Below, in pieces: positions 22,639 to 34,257 of a stretch of DNA of 64,000 bases. Under the pieces are notes generated by a model. The model made no database searches. It was not told the DNA's origin and saw only the letters and a program-made list of their open reading frames with translations. This DNA is from Rhynchonema sp. JSB1_4 (lineage: Eukaryota; Nematoda; Chromadorea; Monhysterida; Xyalidae). Position 1 is the first letter of the stretch. The number at the start of each line of letters is the position of its first letter. The stretch is taken from the NCBI GenBank assembly GCA_030248065.1, contig JASAMV010002882.1, positions 1 through 64,000 on the forward strand, written 5' to 3'. The translations under genes were made by a program, and so were the position numbers.

Positions 22639-24942
22639 TCACACCCCACATGGAAACTCTTCTTTCTCTTCATTTGTCATTTGACTATAAACAACAGCTG
22701 GCAGGTTGGCGTAATACGTCAAGTTCAGTTCTGGCGAGTCCCAGAATTGCGATCTGAGCCCGGGTGGCTGGTTTCGTTGTTCAATGACTGACAGTTGACA
22801 GAAGAACGTCGCTGGCTCGTAGTCGAGGTAGACCTTGTGCGCAAACAGGTGGGGTGCTCTGATTAGGCGAGGTAGATCGCGAACACCTGTGGAATGTGTG
22901 GTGCTTAGATGTTGCTGGTAGAAACAGGTTGTTGTTGTTAAGTTGTCAGATGTTTCATCGAGCATACACTTATCGCACTTGACACCAAAGCAAGAACTGA
23001 TCATAATGGTACTCATGTACCAAAAAGCTTTTGTCCTTTTTTCATAAGGGCAATATCAACGAACCGAATACGCATCCGTACCGGACAATCTTCCCGCCAC
23101 ACTTTGCCCGATTCCAGACATCATACCGCGAGATCCACGGTTTTGAGATGCCCCTGAATTAAGAAGGCAATCCATTGTCTTTACCTTGGTCAATCATGCG
23201 TGCAGAAAAATCGATGTCCCAAAAGTGACACACCGTCGTTTCCAGTACCCCTTGCATCTCAGCGCGTCCGGGTACGCGCCAGGTGCACTCCAATCCGAAT
23301 GGATCAACGTCGGGAAATATAGTTCGTCGGGCACAAATGTTTCATTCACCCAAATGTAATAATCACGCGCCACTCGACTGGTGAATAGGTAGTCGACGAA
23401 ATCGTGCGTCAGCGAGTTGGCGTAGCTGCCTAAAAATCATCATTTATTGGTGATGTTTCAGACAAAGCAGCGAAAAAGGCACATACAGACTCAAATATTG
23501 TGCCTACTACGGGTGGAATTTTCGAAACGGTGTAAAGGTCAGTTGGGCGTAAAGGTCGGTGTAAAGTTCGGTCGAAAGCTCGGTCGGCGTAGCTCGGTGT
23601 AAACGTCAAACATTGCCTGTTATTAACGTGAAATGTTTCAAGTTTACACCGAGGTCTATCACACAGAGCTGTCGACCGAGCTTTCCACCGACCTTTACAC
23701 CCAACTGACCTTTACACCGTTTCGAAAATATCACCCTACGTATGCTGTATGGACCATTATTTACCTTTTGTAGCAGTTAGTCCATGTGGAGGCATCCTGA
23801 TGTGTGTCAGATTACTGATCCAATAGCCGTTACGGACGCGTTCGCGATACAAAGTGCGCCATTTCGCAGGGATCTTATCTGGACAGCTGCCGGGCACGAA
23901 ATAATTGGGATGCATCCAACGTTGTTTCTGCAGAAAAATAGCTGGAAGTTGATGGCGGGGACGTTTCAATAAATACAGTAAAACTAAAGTTCACTTTAGG
24001 TCAGTTTGTGACCCCGGTGCACTTTCTATAGTTTGAAAACAACCTGAAACATCACTCAGAGGGCCTGTTGTTTTTCTTCACCTCCAAATTGTCGACCAGA
24101 CTCGAATCCTGTGTGTTCCGCAACTGTTTCAGTATTTGCACCATTTCCGCGATCGACTTAAGTGGGACATCGTTGCCACTCAGTATCTGCACATATCGCC
24201 AGTCGAACGGACGGAGGGTCTGAAGCAAGTAGACGGCCATTTGAAACCTAAAAAGTTGAAGCTTGCGAGCATCGCCAACCTCCAAACATCCCATAATCGC
24301 CCGCAGTATCGAGTAGTGTCCCCAATAAATTTCATGTCGTTGTTTCGGTGTCACAATATTATCGTGGCACTTAGTCAAACTCGACAGCACCAATTTGGTG
24401 ACTGCATCTGCCACCTTATCGTCGACGACAATGCAATAAATATTGCTTGGATGGTAAATAGTGGCCAAAAGTCGCGCCCACTGCTCAAGGTGTTGGTCCA
24501 CAACAACCGTGAATGCCAGCGGATAATCATTGTCATCGTCATTTGAAGTCGATGATCGTAAATTCGCGTTCAATTCCGGCAAAACAGCGCAGTTTTCGGC
24601 CATTTCTATCCAAAGCAGATCGGTGATTTTCGTCCGATACAGCCATTCGGCGGCGTGCGTGAAGTTGAGCGGAGGAGTGCTGGTGGCGTTGAACAATGCT
24701 GCACACCCAAATGGAATTGAACCGGCGATTAGGGACGTCGAGAGATTGTATCTCGGCTCATAATTTGGGCCTGGTTTAGATTGGGATTCAATTCCAAAGC
24801 TTCTATTGTCGTCGTTTTCAACGAGATGACCAGCCGCAGTCATGACATCGGGCTGATTGGTGATAAAGGGTGAAATGTTGATGAAGGCAAACGCAGTCAC
24901 GATTACAGATACGATTGCAATGCGGACTACGTGGATTCTCAT
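22639..24942 (-). CDS. GT14-family glycosyltransferase (core-2/I-branching type)
   Basis: Five minus-strand exons: 24942-24082, 23927-23765, 23429-23249, 23153-23065, 22886-22639; 1542 bp, 513 residues, all phases consistent. A type II membrane anchor spans about residues 7-24 (VRIAIVSVIVTAFAFINI), then a Golgi-lumen stem. The GT14 domain (from about residue 140) shows ARLLATIYHPSNIYCIVVDD, WGHYSILRAIMGCLE, WRYVQILSGNDVPLKSIAEM, TKGSYANSLTHDFVDYLF, NETFVPDELYFPTLIHSD, PGAYPDAL, SRYDVWNRAKCGGKIVRYGC, VFGVRDLPRLIRAPHLFAHK. By family it would transfer a sugar (GlcNAc or xylose class) onto O-glycan or proteoglycan acceptors; the exact reaction cannot be read from sequence. A foldback MITE sits in the 335-bp intron. 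The first about 30 codons and upstream DNA recur at 29.67 kb. Confidence 0.88.
23511..23736. mobile_element. Foldback MITE, GGGTG family, copy 1
   Basis: Inverted arms from GGGTGGAATTTTCGAAACGG to its counterpart ending TATCACCC, flanked by TAC on both sides (3-bp duplication). Arms contain repeated GGTCGGTGTAAAG-like units. It lies in an intron of the glycosyltransferase gene; a second copy is at 39038-39265. Confidence 0.85.
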
Positions 24943-26800
24943 ATCGTTTGTTTTTATTTTACTTTTTTCAACCCATTATTGACAGAAAAAATTAAACGCA
25001 ATTTGTGTCTGCAATTTGTCTGATTTAAACAATGAATAAACTTAGATTATATGTAGGTGTTACAATGATATTGGATTGTGTACAACAATAGTATAATCTG
25101 CTGGGCAGGTTCGTATTTTCGCATGTGTTGAGTTTGATTTTATATGTTGCAACATTAAACTGTGATGTGCATACTGTATATATGCACATCACGCAAATGC
25201 ACCACCAACCTGCATTGATGCATTTAGAGACAACTATGAGCTGGGGTTCGGTTCGGCAATAGGAATGAGATTGATAAAAGGAATGGCTTTCCATCCAAGG
25301 CACAGTACCAGCTGCAATTCTAGGCGATCCTGAGGCGGCGCAGGCTCAGCCTGCAGGCTCCGCTGGTTTCTTTTCTCAACTGTGCAAGCCAGCCTGCAGG
25401 CTGAGCCTGCGCCGCCTCAGGATCGCCTAGAATTGCAGCTGGTACTGTACATTACGGTTATCTGTAGCATTTGTACATTCTTTATTCTTTTCAATGTGCC
25501 TGAATAAACCAATTATAAACGTGGTCCTCAGTGGTCATATCTACCTTTACCTGCTTTTATGGTGACCCATTTTAGACCACTATCGCCTCCGTAACACGTG
25601 CGTGGACGTTAATGCGACGAACGAAACCAAAGCCACAACAGACTTGAAAATACGAATTAGTTTTGCAACAACGGTTTTTTTCGGTTTCCGAGCGTCGTAA
25701 ATCTCAGACCAGTTGACCTTGCGTGTTCAAGACCATGCCAGACATTAAAATCGTATATTATGCGCAAATTGTAGGTCAGTATTGCGCAAAAACGCGTGTG
25801 GTTTGCCATTATAATGTGCAAGATACATTTTGGGCACGTTATGTGGGTATGTTCGGCGTTTAAGTGAATGGATATAAATTGGCAGAGAAATTTTTTGGTC
25901 ATGAACATGTATATCGTGTGAGTATGTCTCTTTGTTCTCTGATTGCGCAGCTCTTGTTGATGTTATTTTCATAGACATGTCAAATTGCGTGACATAATCT
26001 GACACGATTCTTGTGGCAACATTTGTCAGGCCCATGTGAAATTCCAGCAACACATTTTGGTCACGTCATGATATCATGTCACGAGCCTGCCTCCTTGATG
26101 TTTCACAGCACATAATATTGAAAAAAGTTCCCTTTGTGCGCTGATTCTGAGCTGCATCCCAAAAAAACGCAGCGGGTTTGGAGGTGTCAACCCCAGGTGT
26201 GTATAATAATGGTGTCAAAAACGCATCTCGTGTCCGCGCACTGGCTGCAGTATGTTGAAGACACATAATTGGAACATCGCAGATCACGATCCGGGATTGA
26301 CTTTGATTTGTGGATTAAACGATGCCGACCTCTGAACTCGTGAATAATCGCTAAATTACAGTGTTTTATGCGTACACATTCTTTTAGCCCAAGATTGGTA
26401 TCCCTGCGTCCCAACCATCACATTTTTTTCATCAAAATATCGGCTTCGTAAATATACAGAGCACGATAATGCAACCACATTTTACTGTGCCTACTCTCGG
26501 ACATGCGATCTGAAAAAATGAGAGAAAAGGTACATTGTATTTCACTCATAAAAACTGTTAGTTTTTGCATTTTTAATTCCGAAAAGAAAGCGAGTAATTT
26601 TTTAAAAGAAATTCTAGTAAACAAGAAATCTTTCAATGCACCGAGAGAAACACGCACCGAGCCCGAGCGGCTTTTAGGTGCGATGAAAAGAACATTTCCA
26701 CAAAATTTCTGTCAAAAATAAAAACACTAATTTCATAATTCCGTTCTCTCATTCTACTTCATCAGTGTTTATCCCGTAATTCCAAACAAAAGAGTACTCA
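24853..26800 (+). repeat. Large repeat, arm A (forward)
   Basis: First of three copies of a roughly 2-kb unit. It overlaps the first exon of the glycosyltransferase gene (about 24853-24942) and runs into its upstream DNA. It matches 29672-31720 directly and 27500-29655 in inverse. Short unrelated-looking ORFs are conserved between copies but have frame differences and no known domain. A TA-type foldback MITE (25303-25447) occupies the same relative position in all three copies. Similarity to arm C thins out after about 26720, where several indels appear. Confidence 0.85.
25303..25447. mobile_element. Foldback MITE, CAGTACCAGCTG family (in arm A)
   Basis: 145-bp palindrome CAGTACCAGCTGCAATTC...GAATTGCAGCTGGTACTG with GGCGGCGCAGGCTCAGCCTG-type arms. 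Right flank TA, left flank CA (apparently a mutated TA). Confidence 0.88.
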
Positions 26801-27500
26801 AAATTTTTTTTCTTTGTTGGTTATTTCCTGTCTCGTTTTGACGGTTGTGGGGGGGGTGCCAGGTGTCTTTTTTTGCTTTGTTTTTTGCGTGTAAGTTTAT
26901 TGGTTTATGTATTGTTTTAATTTTGTGCTGTGCCATTTGTTGTTCTGTTTTTTGCTCTATTTTTTTGTTTTGGTTTTTTGTGGTGCGGTGACCCCTTTTT
27001 TTACTACCTGGCCGTTTCACCCTTATATTCGTACTGTATTTGCGTGCTGTCGTAGGATGTTAGTGGGAGTTTGTCGGCCTATGCTCCTGATTTGATAGTT
27101 TTTTACGCGGCTCTATCAGGATGCGCAGTTGGTAGGTGTATGTATATGCGGCCCCCCCCGACACTCACAAATACCTAACCCTACCCAAACCAAACCCCCC
27201 ACCACCCCCCGAACACCAGACCAAACACCCACCCCACCACCACCCAAACCCGCACACACCCATCACATATCCGCTATGGTCACGTTGCCTGCAGGCTTTT
27301 TTTTTTGTGGTTTTTTTTCCGTTTGTTTTCTTTTTTTTTCGCGCGTTCCCGCGGCCTCATTGCCCTTCGCCTCTTTGTTTTTTTGTTTGCCCCCCAATAC
27401 GACGCAGGCGCGGATACTTTATACCCAATCCGCTTCGGTTTTCCTTTTTTTGCTCTTGTCCTGCCTTTTTGTGGTTTGGGGGGTTTTGTATTGCGGCGAT
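26800..27500. other. Low-complexity spacer between inverted arms A and B
   Basis: Composition is abnormal: G/T-rich with long T runs (26860-27130), then C/A-rich (27155-27270), then T-rich again. Homopolymers of 7-9 bases are frequent. It joins two inverted 2-kb arms. No gene or known element recognised. It may be genuine low-complexity DNA or poorly resolved consensus at the centre of a palindrome. Confidence 0.6.
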
Positions 27501-29655
27501 CTGTTCTTCTTGTATTATGATTTTTGTAGAAAGATTTCTGGAGCTGCCCTCTATCACATGTTATTAAAGATATGGGTGAAACATGAGACAGATATTGTTC
27601 TCTAGGCGTTGTAAAGAGATTTTTGGTAGGTTTCAGCGTTGGTTTCTCGTTATGTTTTAGTTTAAAAAACGTTTCATACTTTTTGAAAACATTGCCAAGG
27701 TTTCAGCATGGAAATTTTGTGGTGTTTTCCGTCTCCAGTATTATATAGGTATGAAGAGGTATTTGGTATTGAATACCATGTTTTTGGTAAGTATAGGTCC
27801 AGTATTTTTTGGGTGTGTAGGTTTTCTCAGGAATAGAATTTTGAGCCTCTTTTGTTTGGATTTAGTTTGAGACTTGGGGCATAAACATGATTTTATGAAG
27901 TATGTAATTGGATCGATGGAAGGATTTCATTCGACACATCTCAGTTCGTTTTTTTATTTTTTGAAGAAATTTTGTGGAATGTTTCTTTTCATTGCACTAA
28001 AAAGCCGCTCGGGCTCGGTGCGTGTTTCTCTGGTGCTTAAAGATTTCTTGTTTACTAGGAATTTCTTTTAAAAAAATTACTCGCTTTTCTTTTCGGAATT
28101 AAAAATGAAACTAACAGTTTTTATGAGTGATACAGTGTACTTTTCTCTCATTTTTCAGATCGATGTCCGAGAGTAGGCAAGTAAAATGTGGTTACATTAT
28201 CGTGCTCTAGGTATATTTACGAAGCCGATATTTTGATGAAAAAAATGTGATGGTTGGGACGAGGGATACCAATCTTGGGCTAAAAGAATGTGTACGCATA
28301 AAAACACTGTAATTTAGGATTATTCACGAGTTCAGAGGTCGGCATCGTTTAATCCACAAATCAAAGTCAATCCCGGATCGTGATCTGCGATGTTCCAATT
28401 ATGTGTCTTCAACATACTGCAGCCAGTGCGCGGACACGAGATGCGTTTTTGACACCATTATTATACACACCTGGGGTTGACACCTCCAAACCCGCTGCGT
28501 TTTTTTGGGATGCAGCTCAGAATCAGCGCACAAAGGGAACTTTTTTCAATATTATGTGCTGTGAAACATCAAGGAGGCAGGCTCGTGACATGATATCATG
28601 ACGTGACCAAAATGTGTTGCTGGAATTTCACATGGGCCTGACAAATGTTGCCACAAGAATCGTGTCAGATTATGTCACGCAATTTGACATGTCTATGAAA
28701 ATAAACATCAGACAAGAGCTGCGCAATCAGAGAACAAAGAGACATACTCACACGATATACATGTTCATGACCAAAAAATTTCTCTGCCAATTTATATCCA
28801 TTCACTTAAACGCCGAACATACCCACATAACGTGCCCAAAATGTATCTTGCACATTATAAATGGCAAACCACACGCGTTTTTTGCGCAATACTGACCTAC
28901 AATTTGCGCATAATATACGATTTTAATGTCTGGCATGGTCTTGAACACGCAAGGTCAACTGGTCTGAGATTTACGACGCTCGGAAACCGAAAAAAACCGT
29001 TGTTGCAAAACTAATTGTATTTTCAAGTCTGTTGTGGCTTTGGTTTCGTTCGTCCATTAACGTCCTCGCACGTGTTACGGAGGCGATAGTGGTCTAAAAT
29101 GGGTCACCATAAAAGCAGGTAAAGGTAAATATGACCACTGAGGACCACGTTTATAATTGGTTTATTCAGGCACATTGAAAAGAATAAAGAATGTACAAAT
29201 GCTACAGATAACCGTATATATGTACAGTACCAGCTGCAATTCTAGGCGATCCTAAGGCGGCGCAGGCTCAGCCTGCAGGCTGGCTTGCACAGTTGAGAAA
29301 AGAAACCAGCGGAGCCTGCAGGCTGAGCCTCGCCGCCTCAGGATCGCCTAGAATTCCAGCTGGTACTGTGCCTTGATGAAAGCCATTCCTTTTATCAATC
29401 TCATTCTCTATTGCGAACCGAACCCCAGCTATAGTTGTCTCTAAATGCATCAATGCAGGTTTGTCATTTGCTGATGTGCATATATACAGTATGCACATCA
29501 CAGTTTAATGTTGCAACATATAAAATCAAACTCAACACATGCGAAAATACGAACCTCCCAGAGTATACTATTTTTACACAATCCAATATCATTTAACACC
29601 TACTAATCTAAGTTTATTCATTTTTAAATCGACAAATTGAAAAACAGACACAAAT
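27500..29655 (-). repeat. Large repeat, arm B (inverted)
   Basis: Reverse-complement copy of arms A and C, extending from the match to about 32105 in arm C (at 27500) to the match to about 25010 in arm A (at 29655). It lacks the glycosyltransferase-derived end. Divergence from arm C is higher in 27500-27970 than in the rest. Contains MITE 29225-29368. Confidence 0.85.
29225..29368. mobile_element. Foldback MITE, CAGTACCAGCTG family (in arm B)
   Basis: 144-bp palindrome with the same termini as 25303-25447, with TA on the left and TG on the right. It is the arm-B counterpart of the same ancestral insertion. Confidence 0.85.
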
Positions 29656-29671
29656 AAAAAAAAAAAAAATA

Positions 29672-29770
29672 TATTGGTGATAAAGGGTGAGAATGTTGCA
29701 AAAATGAAGGCAAACGCAGTCACGATTACAGATACGATTGCAATGCGGATTACGTGGATTCTCATATCGT
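29672..29770 (-). pseudogene. 5' fragment of the GT14 gene
   Basis: The region encoding the signal-anchor of the glycosyltransferase (antisense CATATGAGAATCCACGTA-type start region) is repeated here with an insertion that breaks the frame. No later exon follows. Carried by the arm A to arm C duplication. Confidence 0.75.
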
Positions 29771-30115
29771 TTGTTTTTATTTACTTTTTTCAACCCATTA
29801 TTGACAGAAAAAATTAAACGCAATTTGTGTCTGCAATTTGTCTGATTTAAACAATGAATAAACTTAGTTAGGTGTTATAATGATATTGGATTGTGTGCAA
29901 CAATAATATAATCTGCTGGGCAGGTTCGTGTGTATTTTCGCATGTGTTGAGTATGATTTTATATGTTGCAACCTTAAACTGTGATGTATGTATATACATA
30001 TGCACATCACGCAAATGCACCACCAATCTGCATTGATGCATTTAGAGACAACTATCAGCTGGGGTTCGGCAATAGAAATGAGATTGATAAAAGTGATGGC
30101 TTTCCATCCAAGGTA

Positions 30116-30282
30116 CAGTACCAGCTGCAATTCTAGGCGATCCTGAGGCGGCGCAGGCTCAGCCTGCAGGCGCCTGCAGGCTCCGCTGGTTTCTTTTCTA
30201 ACTGTGCAGGCCAGCCTGCAGGCGACTGCAGGCTGAGCAGCCTGCACCGCCTCAGGATCGCCTAGAATTGCAGCTGGTACTG
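30116..30282. mobile_element. Foldback MITE, CAGTACCAGCTG family (in arm C)
   Basis: 167-bp palindrome flanked by TA on both sides; arms contain extra GCCTGCAGGC units compared with the arm A copy, which explains the greater length. Confidence 0.88.
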
Positions 30283-32398
30283 TACATTACGGTTATCTGT
30301 AGCATTTGTACACATTCTTTATTCTTTTCAATGTGCCTGAATAAACCAATTATAAACGTGGTCCTCAGTGGTCATATGTACCTTTACCTGCTTTTATGGT
30401 GACCCATTTTGGACCACTATCGTCTCCGTAACACGTGCGTGGACGTTAATGCGACGAACGAAACCAAAGACCACAACAGACTTGAAAATACGAATTAGTT
30501 TTGCAACAACGGTTTTTTTCGGTTTCGGAGCGTCGTAAATGTCAGACCAGTTGACCTTGCATGTTCAAGACCATGCCAGACATTAAACTCGTATATTATG
30601 CGCAAATTGTAGGTCAGTATTGCGCAAAAACGCGTGTGGTTTGCCATTATAGTGTGCAAGATACATTTTGGGCACGTTATGTGGGTATTTTCGGTGTTTA
30701 AGTGCATGGATATAAATTGGCAGATAAATTTTTTGGTCATGAACATGTACGTCGTGTGAGCATGTCTCTTTGTTCTCTGATTGCGCGGCTGTTGTGCTGT
30801 CGTTGATATTACTTTCAGAGATATGTCAAATCGCGTGACAAAGTCTGACGCGATTCTTGTGGCAACATTTGTCAGGCCCATGTGAAATTCCAGCCACACA
30901 TTTTGGTGTCACGTCATGCTATCATGTCATGAGCCTGCCTCCTTAATGTTTCACAGCACATGCTATTGAAAAAAGTTCCCTTTGTGCGCTGATTCTGAGC
31001 TGCATCCCAAAAAAACGCAGCGGGTTTGGAGGTGTCAACCCCAGGTGTGTAATAATGGTGTCAAAAACGCATCTCGTGTCCGCGCACTGGTTGCAGTATG
31101 TTGAAGACACCTAATTGGAACATCGCAGATCACGATCCGGGATTGACTTTGATTTGTGGATTAAACGATGCCGACCTCTGAACTCGTGAATAATCGCTAA
31201 ATTACAGTGTTTTATGCGTACACATTCTTTTAGCCCAAGATTGGTATCCCTGCGTCCCAACCATCACATTTTTTTCATCAAAATATCGGCTTCGTAAATA
31301 TACAGAGCACGATAATGTAACCACATTTTACTGTGCCTACTCTCGGACATGCGATCTGAAAAATGCGAGAAAAAGTACACTGTATTTCACTCATAAAAAC
31401 TGTTAGTTTTTGCATTTTTAATTCCGAAAAGAAAGCGAGTAATTTTTTAAAAGAAATTCTAGTAAACAAGAAATCTTTCAATGCACCGAGAGAAACACGC
31501 ACCGAGCCCGAGCGGCTTTTAGGTGCGATGAAAAAGAAACATTTCCACAAAATTTCTGTCGAAAAAATAAAAAAACGAACTGAGATGTGTCGAATGAAAT
31601 TCCGTTCCGATCGGATCCAAGTTACATACGTTCATAAAATCAGGTGTTTATGCCCGCAAGTCTCAGAACTAAATTCCAAACAAAAGAGGTACTCAAAATT
31701 CTATTTGCCGTGAGAAAGATACCTACACACCGCGAAAAAATCACTGGACCTTATACTTTACCAAAAACACTGGGTATTCAATACCAAATATTTTGATCCT
31801 CTTTCATTACTCTATGAAGATGCGCTGCTTGGGTAGAGACCAGAGAGGAAAACGCTACAAAATTCTTATGCTGAAACCTTAAAAATGTTTTCAATGCAAC
31901 ATTTTGAAACCAAAAACGTAACGAGACAGAGTAAGCAACCTATGTATGTACTAAAAATTCTGTTTTACAACGCATTTAGAGATATATTCTGTCTCATGTT
32001 TATCGCTTACTATCTTTAATAACAGTGTGATAGAGGGCATGGCATGCTCCATTTGAATAGATTTTTTTACTAAAAATCATAATCAAGAAGAACAAAGATC
32101 GGTGCGTGCGCATGATTACATATAGATTTCTTCTTCCCGCAATCACAAATAAAGAGTAACTTCAGTCAAAGCAACCTGAGGCGTTCCGATACATGCAGAA
32201 CAAGGAGTTCATTAAGTTTTGTTTCATCATGATTTTTTATTGTGCACTTATTTTTTGGCCGAAACAAAACCGGCAACTTATAACTACTACGACGTGTGTG
32301 GCAAGTGTTTCATTCTTGCGTTAATTAACATTTGTTTCCACGCTTTGCGTTCTTGTCTTGGTCAGGGCGGTAGATCAATGTCATAACTTGTTTTATAT

Positions 32399-32593
32399 TC
32401 ATTGTTGTACATATGTATATTTACCTGTTTTTTTGCGCATGTTGCAACTTTTAGTCGTCGGGATCCCATCGGTGTAGGTTTCATTTGCGAACTGGCGGCT
32501 GAGTAAGAATAACGAGTTTTCGCACATAAAATCGTCCGGTTTGGTCGTTATCGCGGGAACGACAAACAGAAAGAACAATGACACAATGCACAA
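32399..32593 (-). CDS. Possible first exon of a small secreted protein
   Basis: Minus-strand frame beginning MCIVSLFFLFVVPAITTKPD, a typical signal peptide with a cleavage-like end, followed by about 30 residues with two Cys and a possible donor (AACAG|GTAAAT at about 32425). No downstream exon was found before the repeat arm at 32105, so the gene may be truncated or the frame may be fortuitous. It is divergently placed to the gene at 32752. Confidence 0.35.
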   Translation of the reverse strand: MCIVSLFFLFVVPAITTKPDDFMCENSLFLLSRQFANETYTDGIPTTKSCNMRKKTGKYTYVQQ

Positions 32594-32677
32594 CCTGTTA
32601 ATTGCCGTTTTTATGCAATTTAATTCGAATTAGTTCGCAAACCGGTAGTTGTTCGTGAATTGCCAATTAAAGAATCA

Positions 32678-32686
32678 CTATAAATA
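32678..32686 (+). promoter_or_regulatory. TATA box of the ShKT-like gene
   Basis: CTATAAATA about 70 bp before the ATG at 32752, a suitable distance for a transcription start near 32710. It is the clearest core promoter in the window. Confidence 0.65.
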
Positions 32687-32751
32687 CTTCTCGTCTTCGC
32701 TAGCAGAATTATTATTTCTCATTTTAGCAATTGCTAAACAGCTCAACCACG

Positions 32752-34257
32752 ATGTATAGCCTTCTGATCGTCGCATTCGTCTGCGGTGTGCAGGCATACA
32801 GTCTGCCGCCTCCCGAGATTACGCCAGCCCCCATCCCTCACGTTGAACTGCCGCCACAACCGTCCCCGCTGTTGCCCGCACTTCCCCTGCTGCCCCCGGC
32901 AGCCCTGCCCGCCCCAATCACGTGGTTCGGGGAGCAACTGAGTGCCTTCCCCACATCGATCGGTCTGCCTTTCGGTGGTTTCCCCTCGATCTATCCGGCC
33001 GGTGGTTTCCCATGGCACGCCGCCGGTCTGATCCCCAGCGAAGCGCAGATCGCGCCACAGGTCGACGCCGAGGCGCTGGCAGCTGCTGCTGCGGGCACGG
33101 CCGGTTTCCCATTTTTGGGAGGCAATGAAGCAGCGCTGGCCGCCGGCGCCGCATGGCCCTTTAACGGAGCTGAACTCGCTGCGGGTGCGTTCCCAGATGG
33201 TGCTTTCCCCGCTGGAGCCTTCCCCGCTGCTGCTTTCCCGGACGGTGCGTACCCGTACGTCGACCCACGTCACTACGCTGGTCTGTACGGTGGGGACTAT
33301 TATGCTGGACATCCGTACCTTGAACATCATTTGGGTGCCGCTGGATACTTGGGAGCCGCTGGTATTCCCTTCGGTGGAGCCGCGTTAGTTGCCGATTTTT
33401 TTTACTCAGAATTTGTCTTTCCCACTTCTAATCATCCGTAGCGACAGGTTTCAGCGCCGAATACAGTACGAATATAATTTGGGTTCGAAACGGCGGTGTT
33501 TCGTAAAAAAATTGGTGGTACCTACATATATTGGTCCAAAAATATTCCATGCTTAAAAAAACAACTACACACAGTACGTATGCACACGTGGCTGATTTGT
33601 CAAGAAAAGCTTCCCCACTATTTCGTTGCAGTGGCCTGCCGTGGGCTGGTGCGTTCCCCGCCGCCGGTGACCAGAATCAACATTGTGGCTACTGGGCACA
33701 ACATGGCGAATGCGCCATCAATCCATCATACATGTTGGTGCGATGTGCACTCTCGTGCTCACAAGTTCGTTTTATGGTTTTTATTATTATTGTTTCTGTG
33801 GCAATATTCATTAATAAACTGCCGTCTCGTAACGTTTTGAGATCTTGTTTTATAGGTATAAACATACACAGCACACTCATGTCAAGCGTCCCATTGTTTT
33901 TTGCCTTTTCTGCTATCTTAATTTCGAAATGCCTACAAATTTTTTAACGAAATTAGCTATACTCCAGGTCGGTGCCGCGTCATCAGTCGATGGTTTGACA
34001 CAAGCAGCGCTCGCCGGTCAACCCCTGCCCCTCGCCTCAGCTGGTGCTTTCGGTCCGTTCCCGTTCAGTGGACAATTCCCGTGGATGTAAGTCGTGAATT
34101 TTGATATCATTTGTTTTTTTTAAGTCCTTATTTCTGTTTGAGCTGATGTATTCTCCCATTATCTCTATATGGTTCAATCAGTTTTTTGTGGAAAATAAAC
34201 TTTTCCACGACTTTCAGCAAGAAAGCCAAGGCCAAGAAGAGCAAGGCCAAGGCGTAA
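32752..34257 (+). CDS. Secreted Pro/Ala/Gly-rich protein with ShKT-like module
   Basis: Four exons: 32752-33383, 33632-33764, 33968-34086, 34218-34257; 924 bp, 307 residues, phases consistent. Signal peptide MYSLLIVAFVCGVQA. The body is Pro-rich (PPPEITPAPIPHVELPPQ) then Ala/Gly/Phe-rich with GAFPAGAFPAAAFPDGA repeats and a Tyr/His-rich patch, suggesting a structural or extracellular matrix-like role. Exon 2 encodes CGYWAQHGECAINPSYMLVR followed by CALSC, matching the core of ShKT domains (CxxWAxxGEC, NP..M..C..SC). Only four of six ShKT cysteines are present. The last exon is a Lys/Ala tail (KKAKAKKSKAKA). AATAAA at 34411. GC content of exon 1 is clearly above its surroundings. Function unknown; cuticle, eggshell or secreted matrix are guesses. 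Confidence 0.83.

Larger units (their letters stand above)
29672..32105 (+). repeat. Large repeat, arm C (forward)
   Basis: Begins after a 13-A run with a duplicate of the glycosyltransferase gene start (about 29672-29790, including the ATG region read on the minus strand, with an 8-10 bp insertion), then follows arm A collinearly and extends past it to about 32105, where arm B also ends. The gene fragment is cut off after about 30 codons, so it is a non-functional 5' fragment. Confidence 0.85.

Noticed and set aside
23180..23300. Apparent frameshift in the glycosyltransferase (second frame with CTWRVPG...TVCHFW)
   Set aside because: A donor at 23249/23248 joins in phase to the exon starting 23153, so no frameshift is needed.
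25657..26414. Conserved short ORFs in arms A, B and C (e.g. THITCPKCILH)
   Set aside because: Frame differences between copies and no known domain; conservation is explained by recent duplication.
26907..27605. Phe/Pro-rich frames in the spacer
   Set aside because: Produced by T-rich and C/A-rich low complexity.
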